NCBI GenBank assembly: GCA_016795565.1
Contig: JAEUGW010000032.1
Location: 62,001 to 126,000 of the forward strand
Source: Opitutaceae bacterium
Lineage (GTDB): Bacteria; Verrucomicrobiota; Verrucomicrobiia; Opitutales; Opitutaceae
Length of the DNA stretch: 64,000 nt
Reading direction: 5' to 3'
Below are positions 1-9,074 of this stretch, one piece after another. Every line of letters starts with the position of its first letter. Within the stretch, counting starts at the first letter, position 1. The notes under the pieces were generated by a model. The model searched no databases. It was not told where the DNA came from and was given only the letters and a program-made list of their open reading frames with translations. The position numbers and the translations under genes are program-made.

Positions 1-820
1 AGGGCGAGATGGTGGTCGCGAAGTTTTTGGCCAGGAACGGGCCGAGCGGCTGGTATTCCCAGGCCTGCAGATCGCGCGCGGACCAGTCGTTGAGCAGGAC
101 GACGCCGAAGAGGTGGCCGGGGGCCGAGGCCAGCGGCACCGGCGTGCCGGGCGGATTGCCGGGCCCGACGAGCGCGCCGAGTTCGAGCTCGTAGTCGAGC
201 TGCCGGCACGGGCCAAAAACCGGCGCGGGGGCCGCCGGAGATTTGCTCTGGCCGGCCGGCCGGCGCACCGGCGCCCCGCTGACGGTGATGGACGAGCTGC
301 GGCCATGGTAGCCGATGGGCACCCACTTGTAGTTGGGCAGCAGCGGCTGGTCGGGCCGGAAGAGCTTGCCGGCGTTGGTGGCGTGGAAAATGGATGCGTA
401 GAAATCCGTGTAGTCGCCGATGGCGGCAGGGAGGAGCAGCGTGGCGCTGTTTTGCGGGACGAGGCAGCGCTGAATCTGCGTGCGCAGCGGCTCGGCACAG
501 GTGTCGGCCCCGAGCAGTTCGCTCAACCGTGCCCGCAAGTCGGTCCACACGGCCGGGCCGGCGGCCAGCAGTTCATTGAGCGAGGTTTGCCGGCACGCCG
601 TGCGGGCGGCAGCCGGAAGCAGATCCAGCTGGGCTAGGGCAAGCAGGTCGAGGATTTGGTCACCGATGGCGACCCCGATGCGGGGTGTCGGGTCTTCAGC
701 GGTGAGAAAGACACCGAAAGGGAGGTTTTGCAGGGGAAAATCAGTGCTACTCTGCCCGGCTGACTCAATCCAACTACAGCGATCTGGTTGGTGGGTGAAA
801 TTGAGACTCGTGGGTGTCAT
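1..820 (-). CDS. fahA: Fumarylacetoacetase, 5' portion (runs off the window start)
   Basis: Partial gene read on the minus strand from an ATG at 820; about 273 codons are visible and the 3' end lies outside the window. The enzyme hydrolyses 4-fumarylacetoacetate to fumarate and acetoacetate, the last step of phenylalanine/tyrosine breakdown. Family hallmarks are visible: DYTDFYAS near residue 136, YHGRSSS near 171, ELELG at 211-215 (metal ligands) and NDWSARD at 244-250, followed by WEYQPLGPFLAKNF. The family is usually a little over 400 residues, so roughly two thirds is present. It is transcribed divergently from the receptor gene at 1078, with about 257 bases between the two starts. Confidence 0.93.
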   Translation of the reverse strand, partial: MTPTSLNFTHQPDRCSWIESAGQSSTDFPLQNLPFGVFLTAEDPTPRIGVAIGDQILDLLALAQLDLLPAAARTACRQTSLNELLAAGPAVWTDLRARLSELLGADTCAEPLRTQIQRCLVPQNSATLLLPAAIGDYTDFYASIFHATNAGKLFRPDQPLLPNYKWVPIGYHGRSSSITVSGAPVRRPAGQSKSPAAPAPVFGPCRQLDYELELGALVGPGNPPGTPVPLASAPGHLFGVVLLNDWSARDLQAWEYQPLGPFLAKNFATTISP

Positions 821-910
821 AACCGGGTGATCGTCAGCGATGATAAACGGGATTTCGGATAAGACCTGCGACGCGCAGCTTAGTCAACAGGGCTGACGAA
901 ACCGACCGGC

Positions 911-922
911 AGCTCCGTAAGT
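911..922 (+). repeat. Extra copy of the AGCTCCGTAAGT 12-mer
   Basis: This 12-mer sits in the spacer between the fumarylacetoacetase and receptor genes. The same 12-mer is found inside the first codons of the two receptor genes (1087-1098 and 6290-6301). Here it is not followed by the matching TACGGA arm that forms the hairpin in the other two copies. Its function is unknown. Confidence 0.6.
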
Positions 923-991
923 CGTTCATAATGCATCATACGCCTATCGGCGTAATTTGATAAGCTGAGGTATTGCAGTGCAGAAATAGTA

Positions 992-1077
992 TTGCTGTTT
1001 ATCGCGTATAAGGCCCTTCTGGCCGCAAGAAATTAGCCGGTTATGGTAGTTTCTTACTAACACAACACCCTAGAACT
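992..1077 (+). promoter_or_regulatory. Promoter and conserved leader of the first TonB-dependent receptor
   Basis: A TATAAG box (1007-1012) lies 18 bases upstream of the block GCAAGAAATTAGCCGGT (from 1025), which lies 53 bases before the ATG. The same block recurs upstream of the receptor at 6281 with the same 18-base distance to TATAAT. A TTG is also found 15 bases before the -10 box in both. AAGAAA and TTTCTT flank the middle of the leader and could pair. No Shine-Dalgarno sequence precedes the start codon. The promoter call is inference; the sequence conservation is seen directly. Confidence 0.55.
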
Positions 1078-4041
1078 ATGAATAATAGCTCCGTAAGTTA
1101 TATACGGAAGCCTGTGGCGCTGCTTGGCGCCGGGCTTTCGTTATTCGCGGCCAATGCCGCTTTTGCCCAGCAGGCCAACCCTGATTCGACCGTCAAATTG
1201 GATAAATTTGTGGTTACGGGGTCCTTCATCCCGGTGGCGGCGGATGCCATCGCCATTCCGGTTACGGTCATCGGGTCCGACGCAATCGCCCAAACCGGCA
1301 TCACGACCAATGCCCTTGAAGTCCTGAAAAAGGCCGTGCCCCAGTTCCAGGGGAATGCCAACATCGGTTCCAACAACGCCAACATCGCGTCCGGTTCGAC
1401 CGGTGGCGGTTCACAGGCCTCGTTGCGCAACCTGACCACCCTGACCCTGATCAACGGTCGCCGTGCGGCGGCTTCCCCGATCACGGGCACGGGCGGCAAT
1501 CAGTTTGTTGACCTTAACATCATTCCGCTGACGGCAATCGATTCGATTGAAGTCCTGCTGGATGGTGCTTCGGCGACCTATGGCTCCGACGCCACCTCCG
1601 GTGTAATCAACATCAAGTCCAAGGCTGACTACAGTGGTGCCGCCGTCAGCGGTTACTACGAGTTCAGCGATCAACCGGGCAAGTGGGCGACCTTCGGTGG
1701 CAATTTCGTCACCGGTGCCAGCAGCGGCAAGACAAGCATCACGATCGCCGGTGGCTGGTCCCACCAGGATCCGCTGTATCAGTTTGAGCGCGGATTCTCG
1801 AATCCGCAATACGGCACCCCGACCTGGGGCGGCACGATCAACTTCGGCTCCAATTATTTCCGCCTGAATCCGGCCTACGTCGCTCCGCCGGTCGGCGCCG
1901 TCAAGCCCACGGTGGCCTTCCTCGCCGGTTCCGGCCCCCAGGCTCTCGCGGCCATTCCCACCGCTCCCGACGGCAAGCCCTACTTCGGTGCCGTGGGCAG
2001 CAATGCAGTTTACTGGGGCAAGGCGACCTCGGCAGGTGCCGGAGTCATCGGCTTCGGTGCCGGCGAACTCGCCGGTGCGACCTCTCCTGAGGCGGAGCAG
2101 GTGGCGTTCAACCTCTCCCAATATGTGACCATCCTCCAGCGCCGTGACTCCATGGGCGCGATGGCCACTTTCGAGCACAAGATCAACGACAGCGTCACGT
2201 TCTTCGGTGACCTCCTCACCTCCCAGATCAAGACGCTCTCTCAGATCAACGCCCAACCGGTCGGCACGACCGCCGACTTCAACGTCACGGGTGCCCATGT
2301 GAACAATCCCTTTGCGAACACCGTTCGCGTGCGCAATCGGTTTGTGACCAATCCGCGCAAATACGAATACGACACCACGTTCAAGCGCCTGGTCGCCGGC
2401 TTCCGGGGTGAGGTCAACGATCGCCTCTCCTACGAGACGGCCATCAACCTGAATACCTCGGATCTGGCCTACCGGAACAACGGCGTGATCGACGCCGCCG
2501 GCCTCCTCGGCGCGGCGGGCATCAATCCCGTGGCCACGGGCCCCAGCGCCATCAACATGTTCCAAGCCAATATCGCTCCGGCGACGATCGCGGCCGCCAA
2601 CTTCATTGGCACCGCCTACAACAACTTCACCAGCGGCCTGCGCAGCTGGGATGGCCGCTTTCTCTACAAGGCCATGGAACTCGAAAGCGGTGACGTCACG
2701 GTCGTGGTCGGTGCCGAAGTGCGCCGCGAGACCCTCAATGGCACCGCTGACCTGAACTCGGTGCCTGACTTCAATACCGGTGCCATCGGCTGGACGGGCG
2801 CGACTTCGGTCAATCCGTTCAAGGCCACACGTGACGTCGAAGCCGGCTTTGTCGAAGCCATGATCCCGCTCGCCAACCCGAAGCAGGGCCTGAAATGGGC
2901 CCATGCCCTCGAGTTCGACGTTGCCGGTCGCTATGAGAAATACAGCGACACCGATGATCCGCTCGTGCCGAAGGTGACCTTCCGCTGGCTGCCGTTTAAC
3001 GATGAGTTCGCCGTTCGCGGCACCTGGGGCAAGTCCTTCAACGCCCCGACGCTCTATCAACTCGTCGGGCCCAGCGATGTCGGTTTCACGCCTGAAGTCA
3101 TCCTCCTGCCGTTCGGCGCGGCGGACGTCCCGGCCAACTACGTGACCGGTCAGGCTCAGATCCGTGGTGGCGCGAATCCGGCCCTCAAGCCGGCCCGTTC
3201 CGACGCCTACACCTTCGGCATCGTGTGGTCGCCCAAGGCGGTCAAGGGTCTCTCGGCCGAGCTCACCTACTGGAACATCAAGGAGCGCGACATCGTCGGG
3301 GTCATCTCGTCGCAGACGATCCTGCAGAACATCGAGAACCTCGGCGCCACCTCCCCGTATCTGGCGACGAATGCCGGTCCGACCAATTCGGTTGGCAACT
3401 TCATCAACCCGATCACCGGCCGTTCGGTTTACGATGGTCGGAGCGAAGGTTTCCGCGCCAGCGGTGATCCGATCACGGCCCCTGGCCAGGTGGCCGGCAA
3501 CATCGACAGCATCTACATTGAGCGTCCCCTTGTGAACATCGGCGAACAGAGCGCCTCCGGCCTCGACCTCACCGCGAAATACAAGTGGGAGATCCCCTCT
3601 GTCGGCCTCATCGATATTTCGGCCAACGTCGCCTACTGGCTGGAATATAACTTCTTCGGCGAGAATCTCGCCGGTCGCGCCACCATCACCGGCGGCACGA
3701 TTCCGCGCTACACCGCCTATGTGGCTTCGTCTTGGAAGCGCGGCAACTGGGATGCCTTCACCAGCGTCCGCTACATCCCGAAGGTTCCGGCTCCGGATGA
3801 AGTTTCCTCCGGCAAGACGGCGGCCGAGGCCTATGCCTCGTTCGATGTCGGCGTGGGCTACCGCTTCGATAATTCGGCCATCAAGTGGCTGAACGGCATG
3901 CGCATCTCGGCTGTGGCCAAGAATGTCGGCAACGAGGCTCCGCCGCAGCTGCCGGACACGTTCTCGAACGACTCGGTTGACACGGGTGCCTACGATGCGA
4001 TCGGCCGCACCTTCGTCATCTCGGCTGAGTTCAAGTTCTAA
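1078..4041 (+). CDS. TonB-dependent outer-membrane receptor
   Basis: A 987-residue protein with a signal peptide (about residues 1-30, ending in AFAQ), a short TonB-box-like stretch KLDKFVVTG, a plug domain and a long beta-barrel. Plug hallmarks are SLRNLTTLTLINGRR and LLDGASATYGSDATSGVINIK-like segments at about residues 120-180. The C-terminus, VISAEFKF, ends in phenylalanine as expected of a BAM-inserted barrel. It would import a substrate across the outer membrane using TonB energy; the ligand cannot be read from sequence. A terminator follows, then an S9 peptidase, the same order as the module at 6281-11036, which suggests peptide-related uptake (inference). The first about 20 codons are nearly identical in DNA to those of the receptor at 6281, while the barrels differ. 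Confidence 0.93.
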   Translation: MNNSSVSYIRKPVALLGAGLSLFAANAAFAQQANPDSTVKLDKFVVTGSFIPVAADAIAIPVTVIGSDAIAQTGITTNALEVLKKAVPQFQGNANIGSNNANIASGSTGGGSQASLRNLTTLTLINGRRAAASPITGTGGNQFVDLNIIPLTAIDSIEVLLDGASATYGSDATSGVINIKSKADYSGAAVSGYYEFSDQPGKWATFGGNFVTGASSGKTSITIAGGWSHQDPLYQFERGFSNPQYGTPTWGGTINFGSNYFRLNPAYVAPPVGAVKPTVAFLAGSGPQALAAIPTAPDGKPYFGAVGSNAVYWGKATSAGAGVIGFGAGELAGATSPEAEQVAFNLSQYVTILQRRDSMGAMATFEHKINDSVTFFGDLLTSQIKTLSQINAQPVGTTADFNVTGAHVNNPFANTVRVRNRFVTNPRKYEYDTTFKRLVAGFRGEVNDRLSYETAINLNTSDLAYRNNGVIDAAGLLGAAGINPVATGPSAINMFQANIAPATIAAANFIGTAYNNFTSGLRSWDGRFLYKAMELESGDVTVVVGAEVRRETLNGTADLNSVPDFNTGAIGWTGATSVNPFKATRDVEAGFVEAMIPLANPKQGLKWAHALEFDVAGRYEKYSDTDDPLVPKVTFRWLPFNDEFAVRGTWGKSFNAPTLYQLVGPSDVGFTPEVILLPFGAADVPANYVTGQAQIRGGANPALKPARSDAYTFGIVWSPKAVKGLSAELTYWNIKERDIVGVISSQTILQNIENLGATSPYLATNAGPTNSVGNFINPITGRSVYDGRSEGFRASGDPITAPGQVAGNIDSIYIERPLVNIGEQSASGLDLTAKYKWEIPSVGLIDISANVAYWLEYNFFGENLAGRATITGGTIPRYTAYVASSWKRGNWDAFTSVRYIPKVPAPDEVSSGKTAAEAYASFDVGVGYRFDNSAIKWLNGMRISAVAKNVGNEAPPQLPDTFSNDSVDTGAYDAIGRTFVISAEFKF
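1088..1112 (+). repeat. Hairpin within the signal-peptide codons of receptor 1
   Basis: TCCGTA (1090-1095) and TACGGA (1103-1108) form a 6-bp stem with a 7-base loop AGTTATA. GC at 1088-1089 can extend the stem with one bulged A. The same stem with loop AGTTACC occurs at 6291-6314 in the second receptor. Confidence 0.6.
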
Positions 4042-4071
4042 GCAAACTAAGAACCGGTTCATTACCTTCGA

Positions 4072-4100
4072 GGGCCAGTCCGCAAGGACTGGCCCTTTTT
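4072..4100 (+). terminator. Rho-independent terminator after receptor 1
   Basis: Arms GGGCCAGTCC and GGACTGGCCC with loop GCAA, followed by TTTTT. It lies 30 bases after the receptor stop and before the S9 peptidase gene, so the peptidase needs its own promoter or read-through. Confidence 0.9.
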
Positions 4101-4156
4101 GTCGATTGCCACCCTGTCGGTTAGACCCAAGTTTTCCACCTACACACAACTGATTT

Positions 4157-6085
4157 ATGAATTCGTCGCGATTTGCCAGGGTTGTTGCTTTCGGCTTCCT
4201 TTGGGGCCTGTTTGTCACGGGAGTCGAGGCACAGGATAGAATTCCGGCGGAGAAGTTCTTCAGCGATCCTGCCATCTCCAGTGTGCAGATTTCACCTGAT
4301 GGGGCGAAGCTGGCCTTTCTGGCTCCGATGCAGGGGCGCATTGGCGTCGCCCTGATGGATCTCGATACCGGCAAGGTTGAGCCGCTGGTCCGGGCTGCGG
4401 ACGAGAACATCGAGTCGTTCCTTTGGAAGGGAAACGACTGCATCGTCTTCGTCGCCGATGTGGGCGGCAACGAGGCGGCCGCAATTCAGTCTATCAATCT
4501 CCAAAACCGTCGGATTACCCGGTTGCTTGAATCCTATGGCGAAAACAACGCGGCCCGCCAGGAAGGCCAGTGGGGTGGAGTGGAAAGTTGGTGGATCACC
4601 AATCCCAGAAAAATCATCGTGCGGGGGAGCAAGGACAAGAACTCCTGGTGGTCGGGACTATACGAAGTGGAAGTAACCAATGGAAAACGCAGCAGCGTGG
4701 GTGGCTATACGCCGGAGAAGAACGGACGTGGCATCATGCTCGACAATGCCGGGCGCATCCGCCTCCAGCTGATCGACACGCGTAAAGTGGTGGCGGTCGA
4801 GGCGCGCTTGGGTGACGAGATGAAGTTCACCCGCTTGCTGGATTTGCCGCGTGATTGGGTTATCGGGCAACTTGGCCACGAGACCATCCTCGCCGACAAC
4901 GAGACGCTGTTGTTCGTTGATTACAGCAAGCACGACCACGGGGCGCTGGTGTCTTGGAGCCTGCGCACAGGCCAGCGGGTCGGGGAACTCTTTGTGCCGC
5001 CGGAAGGGGAGGTTACCGGCCTGATCCTTTCCAACGACAAGACTGCGCTGCTGGGTGTCCACTATGAAGGCGACAAGGCACACGTGCACTGGTTCGACCA
5101 AAACCTGAAGACGATCCAGGCCAATCTCGACGAGGCTTTTCCCGGCATGATCAACGACATCACCGGCATGTCGGACGATCGGAAGCGGTTGGTCATCCGC
5201 TCCTGGTCGGACGTGGAATCGGGGGTGCGGTTTCTGCTGGATCTCCGCCGTCCCCAGCCGAAGCTGATGCCACTTGGCTCCGCGCGGCCAGACCTTGACG
5301 CCAAGCTGCTGGCCACGATGGAGGCAATCCGCTTCAAGGCACGCGATGGATTGGAACTTTCGGGTTATTTGACCAAGCCCAAGGGGGGCAGCGGCCCGCA
5401 GCCTTTCATCATCCTTCCGCACGGCGGGCCCTACGGTATTCGTGATTCATGGGGTTACGACGGCGAGGTTCAGTTCCTTGCGAACCGAGGCTATGCGGTG
5501 CTGCAGCTAAATTATCGCGGCTCGGGAGGCCTGGGCCGGAAACACCTGGAGGCCGGGAGACTGGAGTGGGGCAAGAAGATGCAAGATGACATCACCGATG
5601 CCGTGAAATGGGCCATCTCTCAGGGCATCGCCGATCCTAAGCGTGTGGCAATTTACGGGGCCAGTTACGGCGGGTATGCGGCGTTGGCCGGTGTGGCGTT
5701 TACCCCGGAGCTGTATCGCTGCGCGGTGAACTACGTCGGCGCCGTTGACATGACCGTGCTTGGCGACCGGGATATGGGAGGCAATGAGATTGCCAATGAG
5801 TTTTTCTACGAGATCTGGATTCATCCCGACATGGAGGAACTGAAACGACGGTCGCCGGTGAACCATGTCGCCGAGATCCGGGTGCCCACGCTCCACGCCT
5901 ACGGCGAGAACGATCCCCGGGTGAAATACCGCCAGTGGAAAAAATTGAAGGGCGAACTGGAGAAGCACCACAAAACCTTTGAAGTCTTCAACCAGGGCGA
6001 TGAAGGCCATGGCTTCAACAATGCTCCCGCCCGCATGCATTTTTATCTCAAGCTGGAAGAATTCCTCACCAAAAACATGAAGTGA
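4157..6085 (+). CDS. Secreted S9-family (prolyl oligopeptidase/acylaminoacyl-peptidase type) serine peptidase
   Basis: A 642-residue protein with an N-terminal signal peptide (about residues 1-26, ending GVEA). An N-terminal beta-propeller region starts ISSVQISPDGAKLAF, and a C-terminal alpha/beta-hydrolase domain follows. The catalytic triad is intact: Ser503 in GASYGGYA, Asp586 in GENDPRVK and His618 in DEGHGF. HGGPYGIRDSWG (about residue 422) marks the oxyanion region. It should cleave short peptides in the periplasm or at the surface. It follows the receptor at 1078 with a terminator between them. It is paralogous to the peptidase at 9075. The preferred substrate is unknown. Confidence 0.92.
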   Translation: MNSSRFARVVAFGFLWGLFVTGVEAQDRIPAEKFFSDPAISSVQISPDGAKLAFLAPMQGRIGVALMDLDTGKVEPLVRAADENIESFLWKGNDCIVFVADVGGNEAAAIQSINLQNRRITRLLESYGENNAARQEGQWGGVESWWITNPRKIIVRGSKDKNSWWSGLYEVEVTNGKRSSVGGYTPEKNGRGIMLDNAGRIRLQLIDTRKVVAVEARLGDEMKFTRLLDLPRDWVIGQLGHETILADNETLLFVDYSKHDHGALVSWSLRTGQRVGELFVPPEGEVTGLILSNDKTALLGVHYEGDKAHVHWFDQNLKTIQANLDEAFPGMINDITGMSDDRKRLVIRSWSDVESGVRFLLDLRRPQPKLMPLGSARPDLDAKLLATMEAIRFKARDGLELSGYLTKPKGGSGPQPFIILPHGGPYGIRDSWGYDGEVQFLANRGYAVLQLNYRGSGGLGRKHLEAGRLEWGKKMQDDITDAVKWAISQGIADPKRVAIYGASYGGYAALAGVAFTPELYRCAVNYVGAVDMTVLGDRDMGGNEIANEFFYEIWIHPDMEELKRRSPVNHVAEIRVPTLHAYGENDPRVKYRQWKKLKGELEKHHKTFEVFNQGDEGHGFNNAPARMHFYLKLEEFLTKNMK

Positions 6086-6193
6086 GTCTGAACGTGGTTT
6101 GGCGTGAAGCGTCTGCAATGGCGGCCTGATGTCGCATGCTGAATCGGCTCCTCGGCCCCAGGGATATGAGGGTGACCGTGTCATATATTTCCC

Positions 6194-6280
6194 TTGAGCT
6201 TGGGCGCTTATAATGTGCTATTTGGCGCAAGAAATTAGCCGGTCAGCTGGTTTTTTCTTACACACACAACACACCGAACA
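6194..6280 (+). promoter_or_regulatory. Promoter and conserved leader of the second TonB-dependent receptor
   Basis: A consensus TATAAT (6209-6214) lies 18 bases before GCAAGAAATTAGCCGGT (from 6227). The block lies 54 bases before the ATG at 6281, matching the arrangement at 1007-1078. AAGAAA and TTTCTTAC flank the leader centre, and an ACACAACACC-like stretch precedes the start. No Shine-Dalgarno sequence is seen. The similarity between the two leaders is direct observation; a regulatory role is inference. Confidence 0.6.
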
Positions 6281-8962
6281 ATGAACAATAGCTCCGTAAG
6301 TTACCTACGGAAGCCTGTGGCGCGCCTCCTTGGCGCCGGGCTTTCGTTCTTCGCGGCCACCGCCGCTTTTGCCCAGGCACCGGCCTCCCCGGCTCCGACT
6401 GAAACCAAGGATGGCACCGTCACTTTGGAGAAGTTCTCGGTCACGGGCTCGCGCATCAAGCGGCTGGACGCCGAAACCCCGGCTCCGGTCGTCGCCTATT
6501 CCGCCGCCGACATCGAGGCCAAGGGCTACACCAACATCGGCGACTTCATCCAGAGCCTCCCGTTCAACACGGGCTCGGCCAACTCCATCTACCAGACGGC
6601 GAGCTTCCTGCGTGGCGCCGCCACCACGAACATCCGCGGCCTCGGTTCGCAGCGCTTCCTGACGCTCGTGGACGGCCGCCGCATGGTTCCCTACGCGCTC
6701 ACCAACAGCGGTGGCCGCTCCGTCTTCGACTTCAACAGCCTCCCGGCCGCCGCGGTCGAGAGCATTGAATTCCTCAAGGACGGTGCCTCCGCCATCTACG
6801 GTGCCGACGCCGTCACGGGTGTGTTGAACATCAAACTGAAGAAGAACTTCACCGGGCTCTCGGTCTCCGGCATGTATGGCAACACCCTCGGCCATGACAC
6901 CGGCCTCAAGCAGTTCAGTGTCGTCGCCGGCACGGGCGCCGGGAGCAAGACCCGCATGATGGTCGCCGTTGATGTCAAGGATGCGAACTCGAACTTCCTG
7001 CGTGATTACGGCGTCTCGACCACCGATTACAGCACCTCGGGCCGGGGCATCAACCAGAACTCATCCTTGAACTTCCCGGCCAACATCACGATCAACGCCG
7101 CGCTCGGAACCGCGCTCGGCCTGCCCGCCAGCGGCACGCTCGTGGTCACCGGCGGCCGGCTCCTCGGCGCTCCGACGATCGGCGACTTCGTGCGGACCAC
7201 GACGGTCACGAACGAGAATCGCTATAACTTCGCCCAGGTCTATCAGCGTTACCCGGCCTATTTCTACACGAGCGCCTTTGCCGGTTTCGAGCACGACATC
7301 AGCGAAAACCTGAAGGCGTTCGCCCAGTTCACCTACAGCGACAATTTCACCTTCTACGCGTTCACCCCGGGCGTCATCAACTTCCCCACCGAAGGCCTGT
7401 CGCTTCCCTCCACCAGCCCCTACAATCCGTTCGGCATTCCGCTCACCACGCTGCTGACGCGCACGAGCTTCGGCCCTGTGCGCAAGTTCGACACCGAGTC
7501 CATCGCCGCCAATATGCTCGCGGGCCTGAAGGGCACCCTCTTCGACAAGTGGGACTGGGAAACCGGCGCCTCCTACTCGATGAACCGCATCACCACGGTC
7601 TCGCGCAACGCGATCCGCGCCACCACCTTTCAGTCGGCGCTGAACGGCACGCTGCCCGGTTTCGTGGGCTCCTACTTCAACCCGTTCGGCCCCTCGGCCA
7701 ATCCGAACCTGGCCAACGCTCTCTTCACCACCTCGACCGCGGCCAACCGTGGCGAGAGCACCGTGTTCGACGCCAGCGTTACCGGCTCGCTCATGGAGCT
7801 GAAGGGTGGCGACCTCGGCATCGCGGCCGGCGTCGAGTGGCGCAATGAGGAGCTCATCACCAACCCCGACACGGCGGCCTATCTCGGCTCCGGTGGCGGC
7901 CAGCCGCTGCGCGGCGAACGCGATGTGAGTTCCGCCTATGTCGAGCTCACGGCCCCCGTGCTCAGCTTCGTCGAGCTCCAGGGTGCCGTGCGCCATGAGC
8001 GCTACAGTGATTTCGGCACCACCACGAAGCCGAAGATCGCCGCCAAGATCCGCTTCCCGAAGAACCGCTTTGTGAACGCCATCCTGCGCGCCTCCTATTC
8101 GGAGTCGTTCCAGGCCCCGGCGCTCGGCCTGCTTTACCAGTCGCAGACCATCGCCTTCTCCTCGAATCTGATCCAGGATCCCCTCCGCCTCTCGGATCCG
8201 CCGCAACAGATGCGCATCGCGACCGGCGGCAATCCCAACTTGCTCCCCGAGGAGTCCGAATCCTACTATGCGGGCTTTGTGCTCGAGGACATCATGGGCA
8301 CGAAGAACCTGTCGTTCAACGTGGACTTCTTTAAGTTCCGCATCAACCAGGTCATCGTCACCCCGAGCGCGAACTACCTGATCTCCGAGCGTGGCCGCAA
8401 CCAGTTCCCGAACGCCATCGTGCGTGAGAGCCCCGGCGGCCCGATCATCCGCATCGAGTCGGTTCCGTCCAACAACCCCGACGCCTACCAGATTTACCGG
8501 GGTGTCGATATCGGCGTGAACTACCGCCTGAACAACACCCGTTATGGCGACTTCCGCTTTTCTGCGGAGGCCACGCGCGTGCTGGAAATCGGCTCCGATT
8601 CCGGCCTCGGCGGCGGCTACTTCGACAATGTCGGCTTCCATAACAACATGAAGTGGCGCGGCCAGGCGGCGGTGGGCTGGAACTACAAGGACTTTGGCGC
8701 CGGCGTCACCGCCGACTACATTGGCAGCTACTTCAACGACGGCTTCGCGGCCGTCGGTTGGAACGAGAGTGCCTTAACCCTGTTCGGCGCCTCCTTCGGC
8801 TACCGCGGCTTCCGCGGCATGCAGATATCGGTCGGCGCAAACAACCTCTTCGACAAGACGCCCCCGTTCAACGGCTACGACACCAGCAGTTTCGACCCGA
8901 ACACCTATGGTGCCGCCGCGCTGGGCCGGTTTGTCTATCTCCGCGTCCGCAAGGATTTCTGA
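6281..8962 (+). CDS. TonB-dependent outer-membrane receptor
   Basis: An 893-residue protein with a signal peptide ending AFAQ at about residue 32. A TonB-box-like TLEKFSVTGSRIKR is followed by a plug domain (about residues 55-190, with TTNIRGLGSQRFLTLVDGRR and FLKDGASAIYGADAVTGV) and a barrel ending FVYLRVRKDF. It belongs to the same broad receptor group as the proteins at 1078 and 28787, the last being closer in plug sequence. The leader and signal-peptide codons almost duplicate those of the receptor at 1078. It is followed by a terminator and then an S9 peptidase. Substrate unknown; peptide or glycopeptide import is a guess from context. Confidence 0.93.
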   Translation: MNNSSVSYLRKPVARLLGAGLSFFAATAAFAQAPASPAPTETKDGTVTLEKFSVTGSRIKRLDAETPAPVVAYSAADIEAKGYTNIGDFIQSLPFNTGSANSIYQTASFLRGAATTNIRGLGSQRFLTLVDGRRMVPYALTNSGGRSVFDFNSLPAAAVESIEFLKDGASAIYGADAVTGVLNIKLKKNFTGLSVSGMYGNTLGHDTGLKQFSVVAGTGAGSKTRMMVAVDVKDANSNFLRDYGVSTTDYSTSGRGINQNSSLNFPANITINAALGTALGLPASGTLVVTGGRLLGAPTIGDFVRTTTVTNENRYNFAQVYQRYPAYFYTSAFAGFEHDISENLKAFAQFTYSDNFTFYAFTPGVINFPTEGLSLPSTSPYNPFGIPLTTLLTRTSFGPVRKFDTESIAANMLAGLKGTLFDKWDWETGASYSMNRITTVSRNAIRATTFQSALNGTLPGFVGSYFNPFGPSANPNLANALFTTSTAANRGESTVFDASVTGSLMELKGGDLGIAAGVEWRNEELITNPDTAAYLGSGGGQPLRGERDVSSAYVELTAPVLSFVELQGAVRHERYSDFGTTTKPKIAAKIRFPKNRFVNAILRASYSESFQAPALGLLYQSQTIAFSSNLIQDPLRLSDPPQQMRIATGGNPNLLPEESESYYAGFVLEDIMGTKNLSFNVDFFKFRINQVIVTPSANYLISERGRNQFPNAIVRESPGGPIIRIESVPSNNPDAYQIYRGVDIGVNYRLNNTRYGDFRFSAEATRVLEIGSDSGLGGGYFDNVGFHNNMKWRGQAAVGWNYKDFGAGVTADYIGSYFNDGFAAVGWNESALTLFGASFGYRGFRGMQISVGANNLFDKTPPFNGYDTSSFDPNTYGAAALGRFVYLRVRKDF
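6291..6314 (+). repeat. Hairpin within the signal-peptide codons of receptor 2
   Basis: TCCGTA (6293-6298) and TACGGA (6306-6311) form a 6-bp stem with a 7-base loop AGTTACC. This is the same geometry as at 1088-1112. Only the loop bases differ between the two copies. Confidence 0.6.
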
Positions 8963-8988
8963 GCGGATTGGATGATTCCTGAAAGCTT

Positions 8989-9022
8989 CGCGGGCTCCCT
9001 CGACCGGGGAGCCCGCTTTTTT
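8989..9022 (+). terminator. Rho-independent terminator after receptor 2
   Basis: A GCGGGCTCCC arm pairs with GGGAGCCCGC around a short loop and is followed by six T residues. It separates the receptor from the S9 peptidase gene, as in the first module. Confidence 0.9.
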
Positions 9023-9074
9023 GGTCCGCAGTTGCTTCGACCCGCTCCCGTTCGCTTCCTCATCTGCCCATCAA

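Noticed and set aside
113..637. Plus-strand open frame near the window start
   Set aside because: The minus strand encodes fumarylacetoacetase with conserved motifs across this stretch.
1411..4470. A 1019-codon open frame on the minus strand opposite the first receptor
   Set aside because: It is antisense to a clear TonB-dependent receptor. Its translation is rich in Arg, Gly and Val with no domain, as expected of a GC-rich shadow frame.
7061..8641. A 526-codon minus-strand open frame opposite the second receptor
   Set aside because: Shadow frame with no domain or signal.
9021..9074. Upstream extension of the second S9 peptidase from a TTG
   Set aside because: The TTG lies in the T tract of a terminator; the ATG at 9075 starts a proper signal peptide.
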